64,000 nucleotides of DNA from UBA10347 sp905182135 (GTDB taxonomy: Bacteria; Actinomycetota; Acidimicrobiia; Acidimicrobiales; UBA10347), in the NCBI GenBank assembly GCA_963925805.1, contig CAWUSE010000031.1, positions 28,364 through 92,363 on the forward strand, written 5' to 3'. This document shows, piece by piece, positions 7,891-16,063 of the stretch. Under the pieces are notes generated by a model, which was not told the origin of the DNA, did no database searches, and was given only the letters and a program-made list of their open reading frames with translations. A program made the translations under genes and the position numbers. Within the stretch, counting starts at the first letter, position 1. Each line of letters begins with the position of its first letter.

Positions 7891-9204
7891 ATGGCAGATA
7901 GCAACGTTCGACCCTCGTACGACGCGATAGTTATCGGTGCAGGAGTGATGGGAGCGTCGATCACGCTCGAGTTGGCCCGGAGCGGGCGGCGTGTGCTCTG
8001 TATCGATGCTGGGCCCGCCGTAGGCTCAGGTTCGACTAGCTCCTCCTCAGCGATCATCCGGTTCAACTATTCGACGTTCGACTCGGTGCTCACGGCATGG
8101 GAGGCCGCCCATCGTTGGAAGCACTTTGCGTCGCATCTCGGAATGGTCGACCCAGACGGCATGGTGGAGTTCGTCCCGACAGGCTGCTTGGCGCTCCATA
8201 CGCCCGGCGACAATCGTGACCAGGTCAGGGCGCTCTTCAGCGATATCGGCATTCCGCATGAGGACCTTTTTGGACAGGAAATCCAAACGAAGTTACCAGC
8301 ACTGGCAATTGGCGACTTTTGGCCACCCCGACGGGTTGACGATCCGCACTTTGCTGATGAACCATCGCAGGACGTTGGGGGCTCCTACACCCCGGAGGGT
8401 GGGTTTATAGACGACCCCATGAGGTCCGCGCAGAACTTCATGTTCGCAGCGCGTGCGCACGGGGCTGACGTGCAACTGCACTCGTTGGTGACGAACATTC
8501 GACAGCGAGACGGAGCCGTCGAAGGGGTGGTTCTCGACAGCGGCGAACTGATCGCAGCACCGATCGTCGTAAACGTAGGTGGTCCAGCGGCATCGTCATT
8601 GAATCAGTTGGCCGGCGTGACCGCCGAGATGCGAATCAAGAGCCGTCCGCTGCGCCAAGAAGTCCATGTCCTCCAGGCGCCAGAAGGGTTTACACCTGAG
8701 TCTGGAGCGCTCGTGGGCGATCCAGGCGTAGGAGTGTATTTTCGGCCAGGCCTCGCCGGCACGGTCTTGATTGGTAGCACCGAACCCGACTGTGACGAAC
8801 TCCAATGGTTGGACGATCACACCGATTTCCTCAATACGCCAACCCCCGCTCTGTTTGAGGCCCAGGTGCTTCGAACTGCGCGCCGGTTACCAGATTTGCG
8901 CATCCCGTTGGCTCCGGTTGGATTGGCTGACCTTTACGACGCAAGTGATGATTGGGCCCCGCTCTATGACAAGACCAGCTTGCGTGGTTTCTTTATGGCT
9001 TGCGGAACCAGCGGAAATCAGTTCAAAAATGCGACCATGGTCGGAACGTTCCTGCGGGCTCTGGTCGATGCAGATGAAGCTGGTCATGATCACGATGCTG
9101 ACCCCGTCCGAGTGACGGGAGATCTCACAGGTCGTGAGATCAACCTGGGTGCTTTCTCTCGGTTGCGCGAGAAGTCCAAGACGACCAACTCTGTGCTCGG
9201 CTAA
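7891..9204 (+). CDS. FAD-dependent oxidoreductase (DAO / sarcosine-oxidase-like)
   Basis: A 437-residue flavoprotein of the D-amino-acid oxidase superfamily. YDAIVIGAGVMGASITLEL at about residues 10-28 is the FAD Rossmann motif and CIDAG supplies the acidic ribose contact. SAIIRFNYS follows as in sarcosine/dimethylglycine oxidase-like proteins, and the C-terminus has GFFMACGTSGNQFKNA, a variant of the usual G-x-G-x(2)-hydrophobic FAD loop. It should oxidise a small amine, N-methylated amino acid or similar substrate in the cytoplasm. It is divergent from the hxlR-fbiC operon and has no same-strand partner. Its closest local paralogues are the edge gene at 1-1087 and the gene at 45056-46264. 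Confidence 0.85.
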   Translation: MADSNVRPSYDAIVIGAGVMGASITLELARSGRRVLCIDAGPAVGSGSTSSSSAIIRFNYSTFDSVLTAWEAAHRWKHFASHLGMVDPDGMVEFVPTGCLALHTPGDNRDQVRALFSDIGIPHEDLFGQEIQTKLPALAIGDFWPPRRVDDPHFADEPSQDVGGSYTPEGGFIDDPMRSAQNFMFAARAHGADVQLHSLVTNIRQRDGAVEGVVLDSGELIAAPIVVNVGGPAASSLNQLAGVTAEMRIKSRPLRQEVHVLQAPEGFTPESGALVGDPGVGVYFRPGLAGTVLIGSTEPDCDELQWLDDHTDFLNTPTPALFEAQVLRTARRLPDLRIPLAPVGLADLYDASDDWAPLYDKTSLRGFFMACGTSGNQFKNATMVGTFLRALVDADEAGHDHDADPVRVTGDLTGREINLGAFSRLREKSKTTNSVLG

Positions 9205-9243
9205 CGAAGCGACCTATCCCGTCTGACGAGGAGGTCGGCGGGA

Positions 9244-9675
9244 TCAAGATTCGGTTGTGTCCGTAGTTGGGCCAGGATCGTCCAAAGCCGTCAGGTCGGC
9301 AGGAACATCGACCGCGTGCTCGCGGAGTATTTCGAGTGGCACGATCGCTGTCGCAAGTTCGTGCGTGCTCGCCAGCACTACGGGGGCGGCCGCTCCGTCC
9401 ATATGGGCTCGTAGCCAGTTTGCAGCGGTGACGCACCATCGGTCGCCCGGCTGTAGGCCTGGGAAGCCGTATTGTGGCGCTGGTGTGGCCAGATTGTTCC
9501 CGATCTTGGCCTGGTGGTCGAGAAACTCTCTGCTGACCACAGCACAGATGGTGTGACTGCCGACGTCGCCAGGATCGGTAGTGCAGCAGCCGTCGCGATA
9601 CCAGCCAGTCATGGGCTCGGTGCCGCACGATTCGAGCGGGCCGCCGAGCACATTGCGAGCATCAGGAGCAGTCAT
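9244..9675 (-). CDS. DUF2237 family protein
   Basis: A 143-residue protein matching DUF2237: NVLGGPLESCG at the N-terminus, TGWYRDGCC, then HTICAVVSREFLDHQ, PGLQPGDRWCVTAANWL and VVLASTHELA. Those cysteines and the GDRWC block are the family hallmarks; the function is unknown. The ATG at 9675 begins 2 bp after the stop of the upstream C45 acyltransferase gene (9678), so the two are almost certainly cotranscribed. An in-frame open stretch reaches 9822 but the family N-terminus begins at the chosen ATG. Confidence 0.85.
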   Translation of the reverse strand: MTAPDARNVLGGPLESCGTEPMTGWYRDGCCTTDPGDVGSHTICAVVSREFLDHQAKIGNNLATPAPQYGFPGLQPGDRWCVTAANWLRAHMDGAAAPVVLASTHELATAIVPLEILREHAVDVPADLTALDDPGPTTDTTES

Positions 9676-9677
9676 GC

Positions 9678-10781
9678 TCAGAGTATGCCGTCGGCAAAGG
9701 TGATGTGTTGGAACTCGTTCTCGGCCGGTCGTCCCCAGCATGCCCAGAAGTCGCCCGTTGCTGGCCGCATAACTGCGGCCCCGCTCGACTCGACATGGAA
9801 TGGAGCGGTAGCCGTTTGGCAAATAGCGTCTGGTTCGCGTGTGAGGCCGAAGAGCCGTTTCTCGTCGATGATGCCTTCGGCCAGCAAGTTGCGGCCAGTA
9901 TGGAGTCGAGCCGTAGAACTGGCCATCTGAACCGGGTGTTTCTCGGCTTGTACCGCAGTCGTGGCTTGATCAAGGGTGTGATTGGTGTGCACGATCGGGG
10001 TGTCTGTGAGTGTAGTTACGGCGCGTACCGACGGCATTGCCTCGATGTTGTGGCCAACTCCGTGACGGTCAAAGATCAGGAAGTTGTGGGCACCTGCCAG
10101 GTCGGCGTCTAGCAGGACCTGGAGCGCTTGGTCAGCATCGCTGGTCTTGAGCATGCCGCGCACGACCGATGTCCAATTGACGCCACGAGTGCCGTCGAGT
10201 CCGCTGAGGTTGTTGATGCCGACACATACACCCTCGGCATTCATACCGATTTGGCCGACACAGCCCGTGGTCGTGAAGACGATCGCTGGTGGGGCATCGG
10301 CTGGCTGTACTCGAAGAAGCAGGACATGATCCGTTGCGGTGTCATGCATGTCCCATGTCTGAGCGAAGAAACCGCCAACATCGGTCCGATCATCCGGAAT
10401 CAGGACGGCGGTGCAATCGTCCTCGACAACCGTGGCCGGCGCAAGCCCGCCTACGACAGATCGAACCGTGTCAACGAAGTCGGTGAACCCACCAACCACG
10501 ACAGCCTCGGCGCGGGTGATCCCCGCAGCCTCGGCGAGAGCACACATCTCGACGTGAAGATCAACGTCGAAGGCAGCGTGTGCGGGGAGCATCGATTCGG
10601 CAATGTCGAGGACATCGCCTCGCTGCAACAACCCGCCACTCCACAGGCCTGACATTACGAGGTCCACTCGCTTGTTCATGTAGTGGCGAATTTCTTCAGC
10701 GAAGGCGGCGCCGTGGGCGGCACCCATCTGTTCTGGCGTGCCGCGAACATCGAGAATCCGGATTGGGGGTCGCTCACTCAT
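9678..10781 (-). CDS. C45-family Ntn hydrolase / acyl-CoA:6-APA acyltransferase-like protein
   Basis: A 367-residue protein of the peptidase C45 (isopenicillin-N acyltransferase-like) family. It opens with DVRGTPEQMGAAHGAAFAEE, the standard N-terminal block, and carries DDCTAVLI around residue 123, where the Cys would become the N-terminal nucleophile after autocleavage. FAQTWDMH, GQIGMNAEGVCVGINNL and NHTL are conserved substrate-site blocks. Members hydrolyse or transfer acyl groups on amide bonds; the substrate is unknown. The start is the ATG at 10781. It forms a tight two-gene unit with the DUF2237 gene. Confidence 0.85.
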   Translation of the reverse strand: MSERPPIRILDVRGTPEQMGAAHGAAFAEEIRHYMNKRVDLVMSGLWSGGLLQRGDVLDIAESMLPAHAAFDVDLHVEMCALAEAAGITRAEAVVVGGFTDFVDTVRSVVGGLAPATVVEDDCTAVLIPDDRTDVGGFFAQTWDMHDTATDHVLLLRVQPADAPPAIVFTTTGCVGQIGMNAEGVCVGINNLSGLDGTRGVNWTSVVRGMLKTSDADQALQVLLDADLAGAHNFLIFDRHGVGHNIEAMPSVRAVTTLTDTPIVHTNHTLDQATTAVQAEKHPVQMASSTARLHTGRNLLAEGIIDEKRLFGLTREPDAICQTATAPFHVESSGAAVMRPATGDFWACWGRPAENEFQHITFADGIL

Positions 10782-10807
10782 GACCCGATGGTTGCACAAC
10801 CAGCTTG

Positions 10808-11089
10808 CTAGCTCAAGCCCGCCTTGTTTCGCAGCCACCGCCATTGCAATGCCCGGCGGACAACGAGAAAAATATAGATCACCCCGGCAAACGCCATAGT
10901 CCAGCCCAGCCACGCGATCCATAGAGTCGCAACGACGCCAAGAAGGAGCAGGATCACGCCGACTGAAGCATCCACGAGCAGGACGAATTTCCAGTTCGGG
11001 GCAAAGGTCGCCGTCCGAGCGTGGCGAAGCATGGGACCAACGCCGAGAGCTTCAAGGTCGATCGAATCATGCGTTTCGCCGGCGTTCAT
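10808..11089 (-). CDS. Small two-helix membrane protein, hypothetical
   Basis: A 93-residue protein with two hydrophobic segments, one at about 40-62 (FVLLVDASVGVILLLLGVVA) and one at about 63-80 (GWTMAFAGVIYIFLVV), and a basic C-terminus (RRALQWRWLRNK). I do not recognise the family. The ATG at 11089 is preferred over a TTG at 11104. It lies 26 bp upstream of the C45 gene on the same strand and may be in the same transcript. The soluble N-terminal 38 residues have no motif I can name. Confidence 0.55.
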   Translation of the reverse strand: MNAGETHDSIDLEALGVGPMLRHARTATFAPNWKFVLLVDASVGVILLLLGVVATLWIAWLGWTMAFAGVIYIFLVVRRALQWRWLRNKAGLS

Positions 11090-11547
11090 ACGGCGAACGG
11101 GCAATGGTCAAAGGCAGCGATGCACTCAACCTAGCCAAGTAGCAGTGGACAACGTCCGTTGAGGCTCGACCAAGAACTTCAATTGTCCAGATTTAGTGCA
11201 CACCCGGTGGCCTGCGTTACGGATCATCCAAAGCATGACGCACCGCAGCAGACCTGTGCCAAAGACCGCCGTGTGCTCCGTCAGAATCCACGAGCGGTCT
11301 GCACTACTACTGGATGTCGTCGACCAATACACGTTGGCGCCGAGCTCGTTGGCCCGTTACGAGTATCCGGCGCTGGAGCGGCTCGCGTCAACACCAGCGC
11401 GTCCTCCTGGCCAATGAGCGAGTGTAAGCACTAACCACCTGAGTGAGCAAGCAGTAACCACGTGAGTGAGGGAGTGGCGTGGCTTAGAGATCTCACAACA
11501 GGTCTCTCCGTTGGTGGGTCGGTGCGTCGAGGCGTACGGTCATCTCC
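11090..11547. other. 458-bp gap with no recognised gene; 23-bp imperfect tandem repeat
   Basis: Divergent gap between the small membrane protein and the enoyl-CoA hydratase gene. No coding signature was recognised in any frame. At 11428-11450 and 11451-11473 there are two adjacent 23-bp units sharing the core TAACCAC(C/G)TGAGTGAG, with about five mismatches. The repeat lies 75 bp before the hydratase start and could be regulatory or slippage-derived. Confidence 0.5.
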
Positions 11548-12273
11548 ATGATTGAGCTTGAACGTGATGACACCGTCTTTGTGCTAACTATGACCGACGA
11601 TGAAAACCGCTGGAACACAACGTTCGTTCGCGAGTTTGCAAAGGCGCTAGACGAGGTTGAAGCCTCTGAGGGCGCCGCAGCGTTGGTTACGTTGTCAGCA
11701 CACGACAAGTTCTTCTCAAACGGGCTTGACCTAGAGTGGATTTCGACGCAGGGAGAGCACCGAGGCGGCAATCGCGTTCCCTTTGGTGTTGAGTTCATGG
11801 AGCTGATGGGAAGGATCATCACGCTGCCGGTGCCGACAATCGCCGCCGTAAACGGGCACGCGTTTGGGGCAGGCTTTATGTGCGCCTTGAGTCACGACGT
11901 GCGCCTCATGCGCGAGGACCGCGGCTACCTGTGCGCCAATGAGCTCCAGATTGGTCTGACAATTCCAGAGCCCGAAATTGCGTTGTTCCGTCACAAGATT
12001 CCCGCCAGCGCCTTTCATGAAACCGTGATCTTGTCGCGACGCTGGACTGCCAATGCTGCTGTGGCCGCAGGGTTCGTCGAAGCGGCGGTTGCACACGATG
12101 AACTGCGCAATGCTGGCATAACCCGGGCCGCAGAACTGGCCCCGCTAGCGACCCATCGCGCCAACTTCGGTTGGCAGAAGGAGGCTATGTACGGCGAGAA
12201 TGCGGCGCTGAATGGCCCGCACGGGGCGGCCCACATGCTGAAGAATATGTCTGAGTTCACTACGAGCCACTGA
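11548..12273 (+). CDS. Enoyl-CoA hydratase/isomerase family protein
   Basis: A 241-residue crotonase-fold protein. The oxyanion-hole region reads FFSNGLDLEWI at about 51-61 and the second block reads TIAAVNGHAFGAGFMCALSHD at about 94-114. It is short for a hydratase and lacks a clear pair of catalytic Glu residues at the usual places; the acidic residue in ANELQIGL near 130 may serve, as in delta3-delta2-enoyl-CoA isomerases (peroxisomal ECI type), which it resembles. It would shift or hydrate double bonds in acyl-CoA during beta-oxidation. The ATG start gives the usual N-terminus. The DUF1266-like relic follows in the same reading frame. Confidence 0.8.
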   Translation: MIELERDDTVFVLTMTDDENRWNTTFVREFAKALDEVEASEGAAALVTLSAHDKFFSNGLDLEWISTQGEHRGGNRVPFGVEFMELMGRIITLPVPTIAAVNGHAFGAGFMCALSHDVRLMREDRGYLCANELQIGLTIPEPEIALFRHKIPASAFHETVILSRRWTANAAVAAGFVEAAVAHDELRNAGITRAAELAPLATHRANFGWQKEAMYGENAALNGPHGAAHMLKNMSEFTTSH

Positions 12274-12339
12274 CGGCGTCAACCGCCGGAGTCGCCCCAA
12301 GCACCCGAAGGGCACGGTGATCTATGTCAGGCTGCTGCG

Positions 12340-12897
12340 GTGGCATGGTTCAAGCGGCACAAGAACGACGAGCGAGGGCTGCAGCGGTCGGGGGACTCTC
12401 AGGGCGCGAACGTGTCTGGCGAACAGGCATGGGCCTTGCTCACCAGCGCTATTTAGTTCCGGGCCGTCGCCCCAGGGCTTGACACCCTTGGCGGCCGGCT
12501 CGAGGCACTCGACTGGGTTGAAGGGCTAGCTACCTGGTGGGACGAGCGCGAGTTCGCACACCTTGCCGAGTGGAAGCAGACTGAAGGCCACGGTAGCAAA
12601 TGGGCGACTGATGGGGTCGACGGTGGTGACGAGAAGTTTGCCTGGTCTCTGGTAATGCATGCATCCGACTCGCTCGGTGACCGATTTGGATCGTGGCGCG
12701 AGATGGCCGATAACTACTTGTCAGGGCGAATCTTGTGGCTTACTGATCAGGGCCAGTGGGCACCGACGCCTGATCCCAGCCAGGCGACTTTCCAGAACGT
12801 CGCTGACGAACTGGTTAGTGATGCCACGAGTCCATGGAATCGAGTGAGCTGGGCTCGGTCTGCCGGGGTGCTCGTCGAAGGTGAAGCGCGTACCTAA
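12340..12897 (+). pseudogene. DUF1266-like ORF interrupted by one in-frame amber codon
   Basis: From a GTG at 12340 the frame reads MAWFKRHKNDERG, then EQAWALLTSAI, a TAG at 12454-12456, and continues without another stop to 12897: LDTLGGRLEALDWVEGL, AWSLVMHASDSLGDRFGSWR and EMADNYLSGRILW. The last blocks look like DUF1266 proteins (LGR..., SW-EF-ENYLLGR-FW). The whole frame would encode 185 residues, so a single nonsense change splits it after 38 codons. The downstream part could be re-initiated, for example at the ATG at 12655, but the conserved region starts earlier. Alternatives are a sequencing error or stop-codon readthrough. The DUF1266 assignment is from memory of the motif and is moderate. 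Confidence 0.5.
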
Positions 12898-12906
12898 CGC
12901 TGAGGG

Positions 12907-13773
12907 CTAAAGCTCGCCACCGAATGGTGCGATTGCTTCCCATGCGGCTTCCTTGTCACCAAGGATGTTGAGTGCACATTCGGTTGCCCCTGCGCGCTTG
13001 TAGGCCTGGAGTCCGTTACCAATGGCCTCGGCGTCACCCATCAGCACTAAGTCTCCTGGGTTTTTGACGCCTTCGCGATCGAGCATGGCCCGGTACGAGG
13101 GGAGCTGTCCATAGATCGCTAGGTCGATGTTGGCCTGCGCCCGTGCTGCGTCGATGTCATCGGCGACCTGAATGCCCACACCGGCCACGATTTGAGCGGT
13201 TGCGCCGATGCGAGGACGAATATGTTCGGCGATAGTGACCGGACCCGTCATCCAGGTAATCGTGCCGTTCGTGCGCTCGGACGCAAGCTTGAGCATCTTC
13301 GGGCCCAGCGCAGCGAGCATCACGCCGGCAGGCTCTGCCTGCACATTGATGCCGGTGCGTGCCGTGACGAACTCCCCTTCGGTCACGACTTTCTGATCGG
13401 TCAGGAGCGGCAGTAAAGCATCGAGGTACTCGGTCATATGGGTGTACGGCTTTCGCCACGGCACGCCGTAGACCATCTCGAGAACTGGCTCGTGGTTTGT
13501 GCCGAGCCCAATGGTAAATCGGCCTCCGCTGATGTTGTTGATCGTCAGCGCTTGTTGCGCCAGCGTCTGGGGAAGCGTCGTCTGCATAGCGACCACTGAT
13601 GTCCCAAGCAGGATGCGAGGAACCTCTCGCCCAACCACGGAGAGAATTGAGATGGGATCCGCATTCATGATCTGAGGCGCCCAATAGCGGTGGTAGCCAA
13701 GATCGTTTGCACGAGACGCATTGGCAACGGCATCATCGATGTTGTTGGTGCTATCGAAGAGCGACAGTTTCAT
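12907..13773 (-). CDS. LLM-class F420-dependent oxidoreductase
   Basis: A 288-residue luciferase-like oxidoreductase of the group with a short N-terminus, MKLSLFDSTNNIDDAVANAS, and YHRYWAPQIMNADPISIL followed by LLGTSVVAMQTTLPQTLAQQ and GRFTIGLGTNHEP. The pattern is like the TIGR03564-type F420 family of mycobacteria. It should be a cytoplasmic TIM-barrel enzyme using F420H2; the substrate is unknown. The ATG at 13773 is chosen; the open frame to 13836 lacks family similarity. It is divergent from the gamma-glutamyltransferase gene with an 83-bp shared promoter region. Confidence 0.85.
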   Translation of the reverse strand: MKLSLFDSTNNIDDAVANASRANDLGYHRYWAPQIMNADPISILSVVGREVPRILLGTSVVAMQTTLPQTLAQQALTINNISGGRFTIGLGTNHEPVLEMVYGVPWRKPYTHMTEYLDALLPLLTDQKVVTEGEFVTARTGINVQAEPAGVMLAALGPKMLKLASERTNGTITWMTGPVTIAEHIRPRIGATAQIVAGVGIQVADDIDAARAQANIDLAIYGQLPSYRAMLDREGVKNPGDLVLMGDAEAIGNGLQAYKRAGATECALNILGDKEAAWEAIAPFGGEL

Positions 13774-13856
13774 AGTGCGTCCTACCAGCGGTCGAGAGAA
13801 GAGCTTTAAGGTTGCCCGCTCGAACCGCGGAACCAACCACTACTAACCTATGAGCT

Positions 13857-15539
13857 ATGAGTGACTGGCGCCCTCGTGCGGGCACAACGTTTGAGACCTA
13901 TAAGCAATCTGCCACAGGCTCGCAAGGCATGGTGGTGACGAACCATCCGCTGGGCTCGAGCGCTGGGCTCGAGATGCTTGCGATGGGAGGCAACGCTGTC
14001 GATGCAGCTATCGCAGCAATCTTTGCGTTGAGCGTTGTCGAACCAATGATGGTTGGACCCCTGGGTGGTGGCTACATCAATCTGGCTATGGCTGACGGAA
14101 CTGGGTTGTGCATAGACAACTACACCCTTGCTCCCAGCGCTGCTACCGCCGACATGTACACACCCGTGTCTGACGACTGGCCTGACTACCTGACGAGCGT
14201 CGATCGATTGAGCCAGGTTGGCTATTTGGCGTCGGGCGTGCCGGGGAATCTCAAAGCATGGGATGAGGTACACGCAATGCACGGTCGTCTGGATTGGGAA
14301 GCCATTGTTGAGCCGGCGATTCGCTATGCAGCGAAAGGCTTCCGATGTTCGGAGTATCTGAGTCGGCTTGCGAACAACGATGCCGCCGACATAGCCCGTT
14401 TCGCAGAGACGGCGGCGATCTTTCAGCCAGGCGGAACAACTGTTGAACCAGGCGATCTCATCGTGCGATCTGATTTTGCTGCGTCACTTCGTCTCATCGC
14501 AGCCGAGCGTTCTGACGCGCTCTATCACGGAGCCCTGGGCCAGGCGTTGGCGGATGACATGGCTCGCAATGGTGGGTTGATTACCACCGCGGATCTGGCG
14601 GCGTATCGAACAATTCACACAGAACCTGTGCGAGGGACCTATCGCGGCCATGATATAGCGGGACCGCCACCCGGAAACAGCGGCATCACGTTGATCATCG
14701 AGATGCTCAACATCCTCGAGGGTTTCGACTTATCAGCCATGGGGTTCGGAACGGTCGAAAGTTCGCACTTGCTTATTGAGACGCTCAAGGTTGCGTTTGC
14801 CGATCGGTTCGAATATTTGGGCGATCCAGCAACCGTGGACATTCCGCTCGAATGGCTGACGTCAAAAGAGTACGCAGCGAGCCGGCGAGACGATGTGACG
14901 GGGCAGAAAGCATCGACCATTACCGCTGGGCGACCAGGTAGCGAGTCCTCGTACACAACCCATCTGACCACTGCAGATGCAGACGGCAATATGGTATCAA
15001 TGACGCAGACCATCAACGAACTGTTTGGTTCCAAGGTCACGGTCGCCGGGACCGGAATGTTGTTGAACAACACGCAGGCCATGTTCGACCCGCACCCCGG
15101 CCAACCGAATTCGGTGGCGCCCAACAAACGCGTGGTGAGCAGCATGGCTCCTGCGATCCTGAGCCGTGACGGTCGCCCGTGGATGGGTATCGGAACACCT
15201 GGAGGGGTTCGGATCTTTCCGTCGGTCTTGCAGGCAATCGTCAACGTGATCGATCACGGCATGACTCTGCAAGAGGCCGTTGAGGCTCCTCGATTGTGGA
15301 CCCAAGGCCAAACTGTCGAACTCGAAGTCGGCTTTGACGAGCAGGTTTGCGCTGGACTAGCGGACCGCGGGCACGACACCTTGATGGTCACTAACGTTGC
15401 AGGGGGCATGAACGGGGTGATCATCGACCCTGAGACAGAGACTATGACGGGGGCGGCGTGCTGGCGGGCCGATGGGACTCCTGTTGGTCTGGCGGGCGGC
15501 GGTGCTAACGCCAACGTGAGTTTCAACCCACTGGTTTAA
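13857..15539 (+). CDS. Gamma-glutamyltransferase family protein
   Basis: A 560-residue Ntn hydrolase of the gamma-glutamyltranspeptidase family (PF01019). MVVTNHPLGSSAGLEML and GGNAVDAAIAA form the N-terminal block, GPLGGGYI is the substrate loop, and SSYTTHLTTADADGN contains the predicted autocleavage/nucleophile Thr near residue 367. GTPGGVRIFPSVLQAI is the conserved C-terminal block. The family transfers or hydrolyses gamma-glutamyl groups of glutathione and related amides, or acylates cephalosporins. I see no signal peptide, so this copy may be cytoplasmic. It begins at the ATG at 13857 and is followed after 47 bp by the AhpD-like gene. Confidence 0.9.
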   Translation: MSDWRPRAGTTFETYKQSATGSQGMVVTNHPLGSSAGLEMLAMGGNAVDAAIAAIFALSVVEPMMVGPLGGGYINLAMADGTGLCIDNYTLAPSAATADMYTPVSDDWPDYLTSVDRLSQVGYLASGVPGNLKAWDEVHAMHGRLDWEAIVEPAIRYAAKGFRCSEYLSRLANNDAADIARFAETAAIFQPGGTTVEPGDLIVRSDFAASLRLIAAERSDALYHGALGQALADDMARNGGLITTADLAAYRTIHTEPVRGTYRGHDIAGPPPGNSGITLIIEMLNILEGFDLSAMGFGTVESSHLLIETLKVAFADRFEYLGDPATVDIPLEWLTSKEYAASRRDDVTGQKASTITAGRPGSESSYTTHLTTADADGNMVSMTQTINELFGSKVTVAGTGMLLNNTQAMFDPHPGQPNSVAPNKRVVSSMAPAILSRDGRPWMGIGTPGGVRIFPSVLQAIVNVIDHGMTLQEAVEAPRLWTQGQTVELEVGFDEQVCAGLADRGHDTLMVTNVAGGMNGVIIDPETETMTGAACWRADGTPVGLAGGGANANVSFNPLV

Positions 15540-15586
15540 TACGCGGGCGCCTAGGCGTGGTGCTGACCGTGCGCCATACTGTCCCA

Positions 15587-16060
15587 ATGAAGGTTCGTGT
15601 GAAACTGTCCGGTGCGCCGTTGGCCTACACCATGGCTTTGGTCGAAGGGGCTGGCGGCCATTACAAGGCGTTCGGCGCTGAACTCTGGTCCGAGGCACGG
15701 ACCATTTCGCTCACGCTTCGTGAACTGCTGTTCATGCGTACCTCGATTGTGAATCAATGCCCCAGTTGACTGACCGGTCATGTTGTCTCGGCGAGACGGC
15801 GCGGTGTTACTGACGAAGAGATCGAAGCACTCGAGGATCCGGCTACCTGGCCTGACGTGTTCGACGCGAAGACGTCCGCTGCGCTGACTCTGGCTGATGC
15901 CATGACAGGCGATGCCTCATGCTCCATAGATCCTGCGCTGACTACGGCGTTGCGCAGCCATTTCACCGAGCAAGAACTGGGCGAGATTATCTTGTTGTGC
16001 GGTCAGGCCAACCTAAACAACCGCGCCGGCAACGCCGCAAAGCAACTACTCGGTCCTTAG
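15587..16060 (+). CDS. Candidate selenoprotein: AhpD/carboxymuconolactone-decarboxylase-like, CxxU
   Basis: The frame from the ATG at 15587 is open to the TAG at 16058-16060 apart from one TGA at 15767-15769. Read through, it encodes 157 residues with a complete CMD/AhpD core: ELLFMRTSIVNQCPS, then U61, then LTGHVVSARRRGVTDEEIEA. This gives C58-P-S-U61 with His65 four residues on, the exact CxxC-x(3)-H spacing of AhpD peroxidase/reductase active sites, where the second Cys is replaced by the UGA codon. The following 96 codons keep family-like content (DAKTSAALTLADAMTGDA, FTEQELGEIILLCGQANLNN). AhpD-like selenoproteins with CxxU are known from marine metagenomes. The role would be thiol/peroxide redox chemistry. 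surE starts 3 bp after the stop. A nonsense mutation is the alternative. Confidence 0.75.
15781..15801 (+). promoter_or_regulatory. Candidate bacterial SECIS hairpin after UGA-61
   Basis: Downstream of the TGA at 15767-15769, GTCTC (15785-15789) pairs perfectly with GAGAC (15793-15797) around the 3-nt loop GGC. Pairing extends outward through two G-U wobbles and a G-C pair (15782 with 15100+700, that is 15800), and possibly a U-G at 15781/15801. The loop begins 20 nt after the UGA and has G in its first two positions. Both fit the published bacterial SECIS description (loop roughly 16-37 nt from UGA, G in the first loop positions). Confidence 0.6.
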
Positions 16061-16063
16061 CGG

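Noticed and set aside
12655..12897. Stand-alone 80-residue gene
   Set aside because: Family-like sequence continues upstream of the ATG in the same frame to 12457, so it is better read as the rear part of the amber-interrupted gene at 12340-12897.
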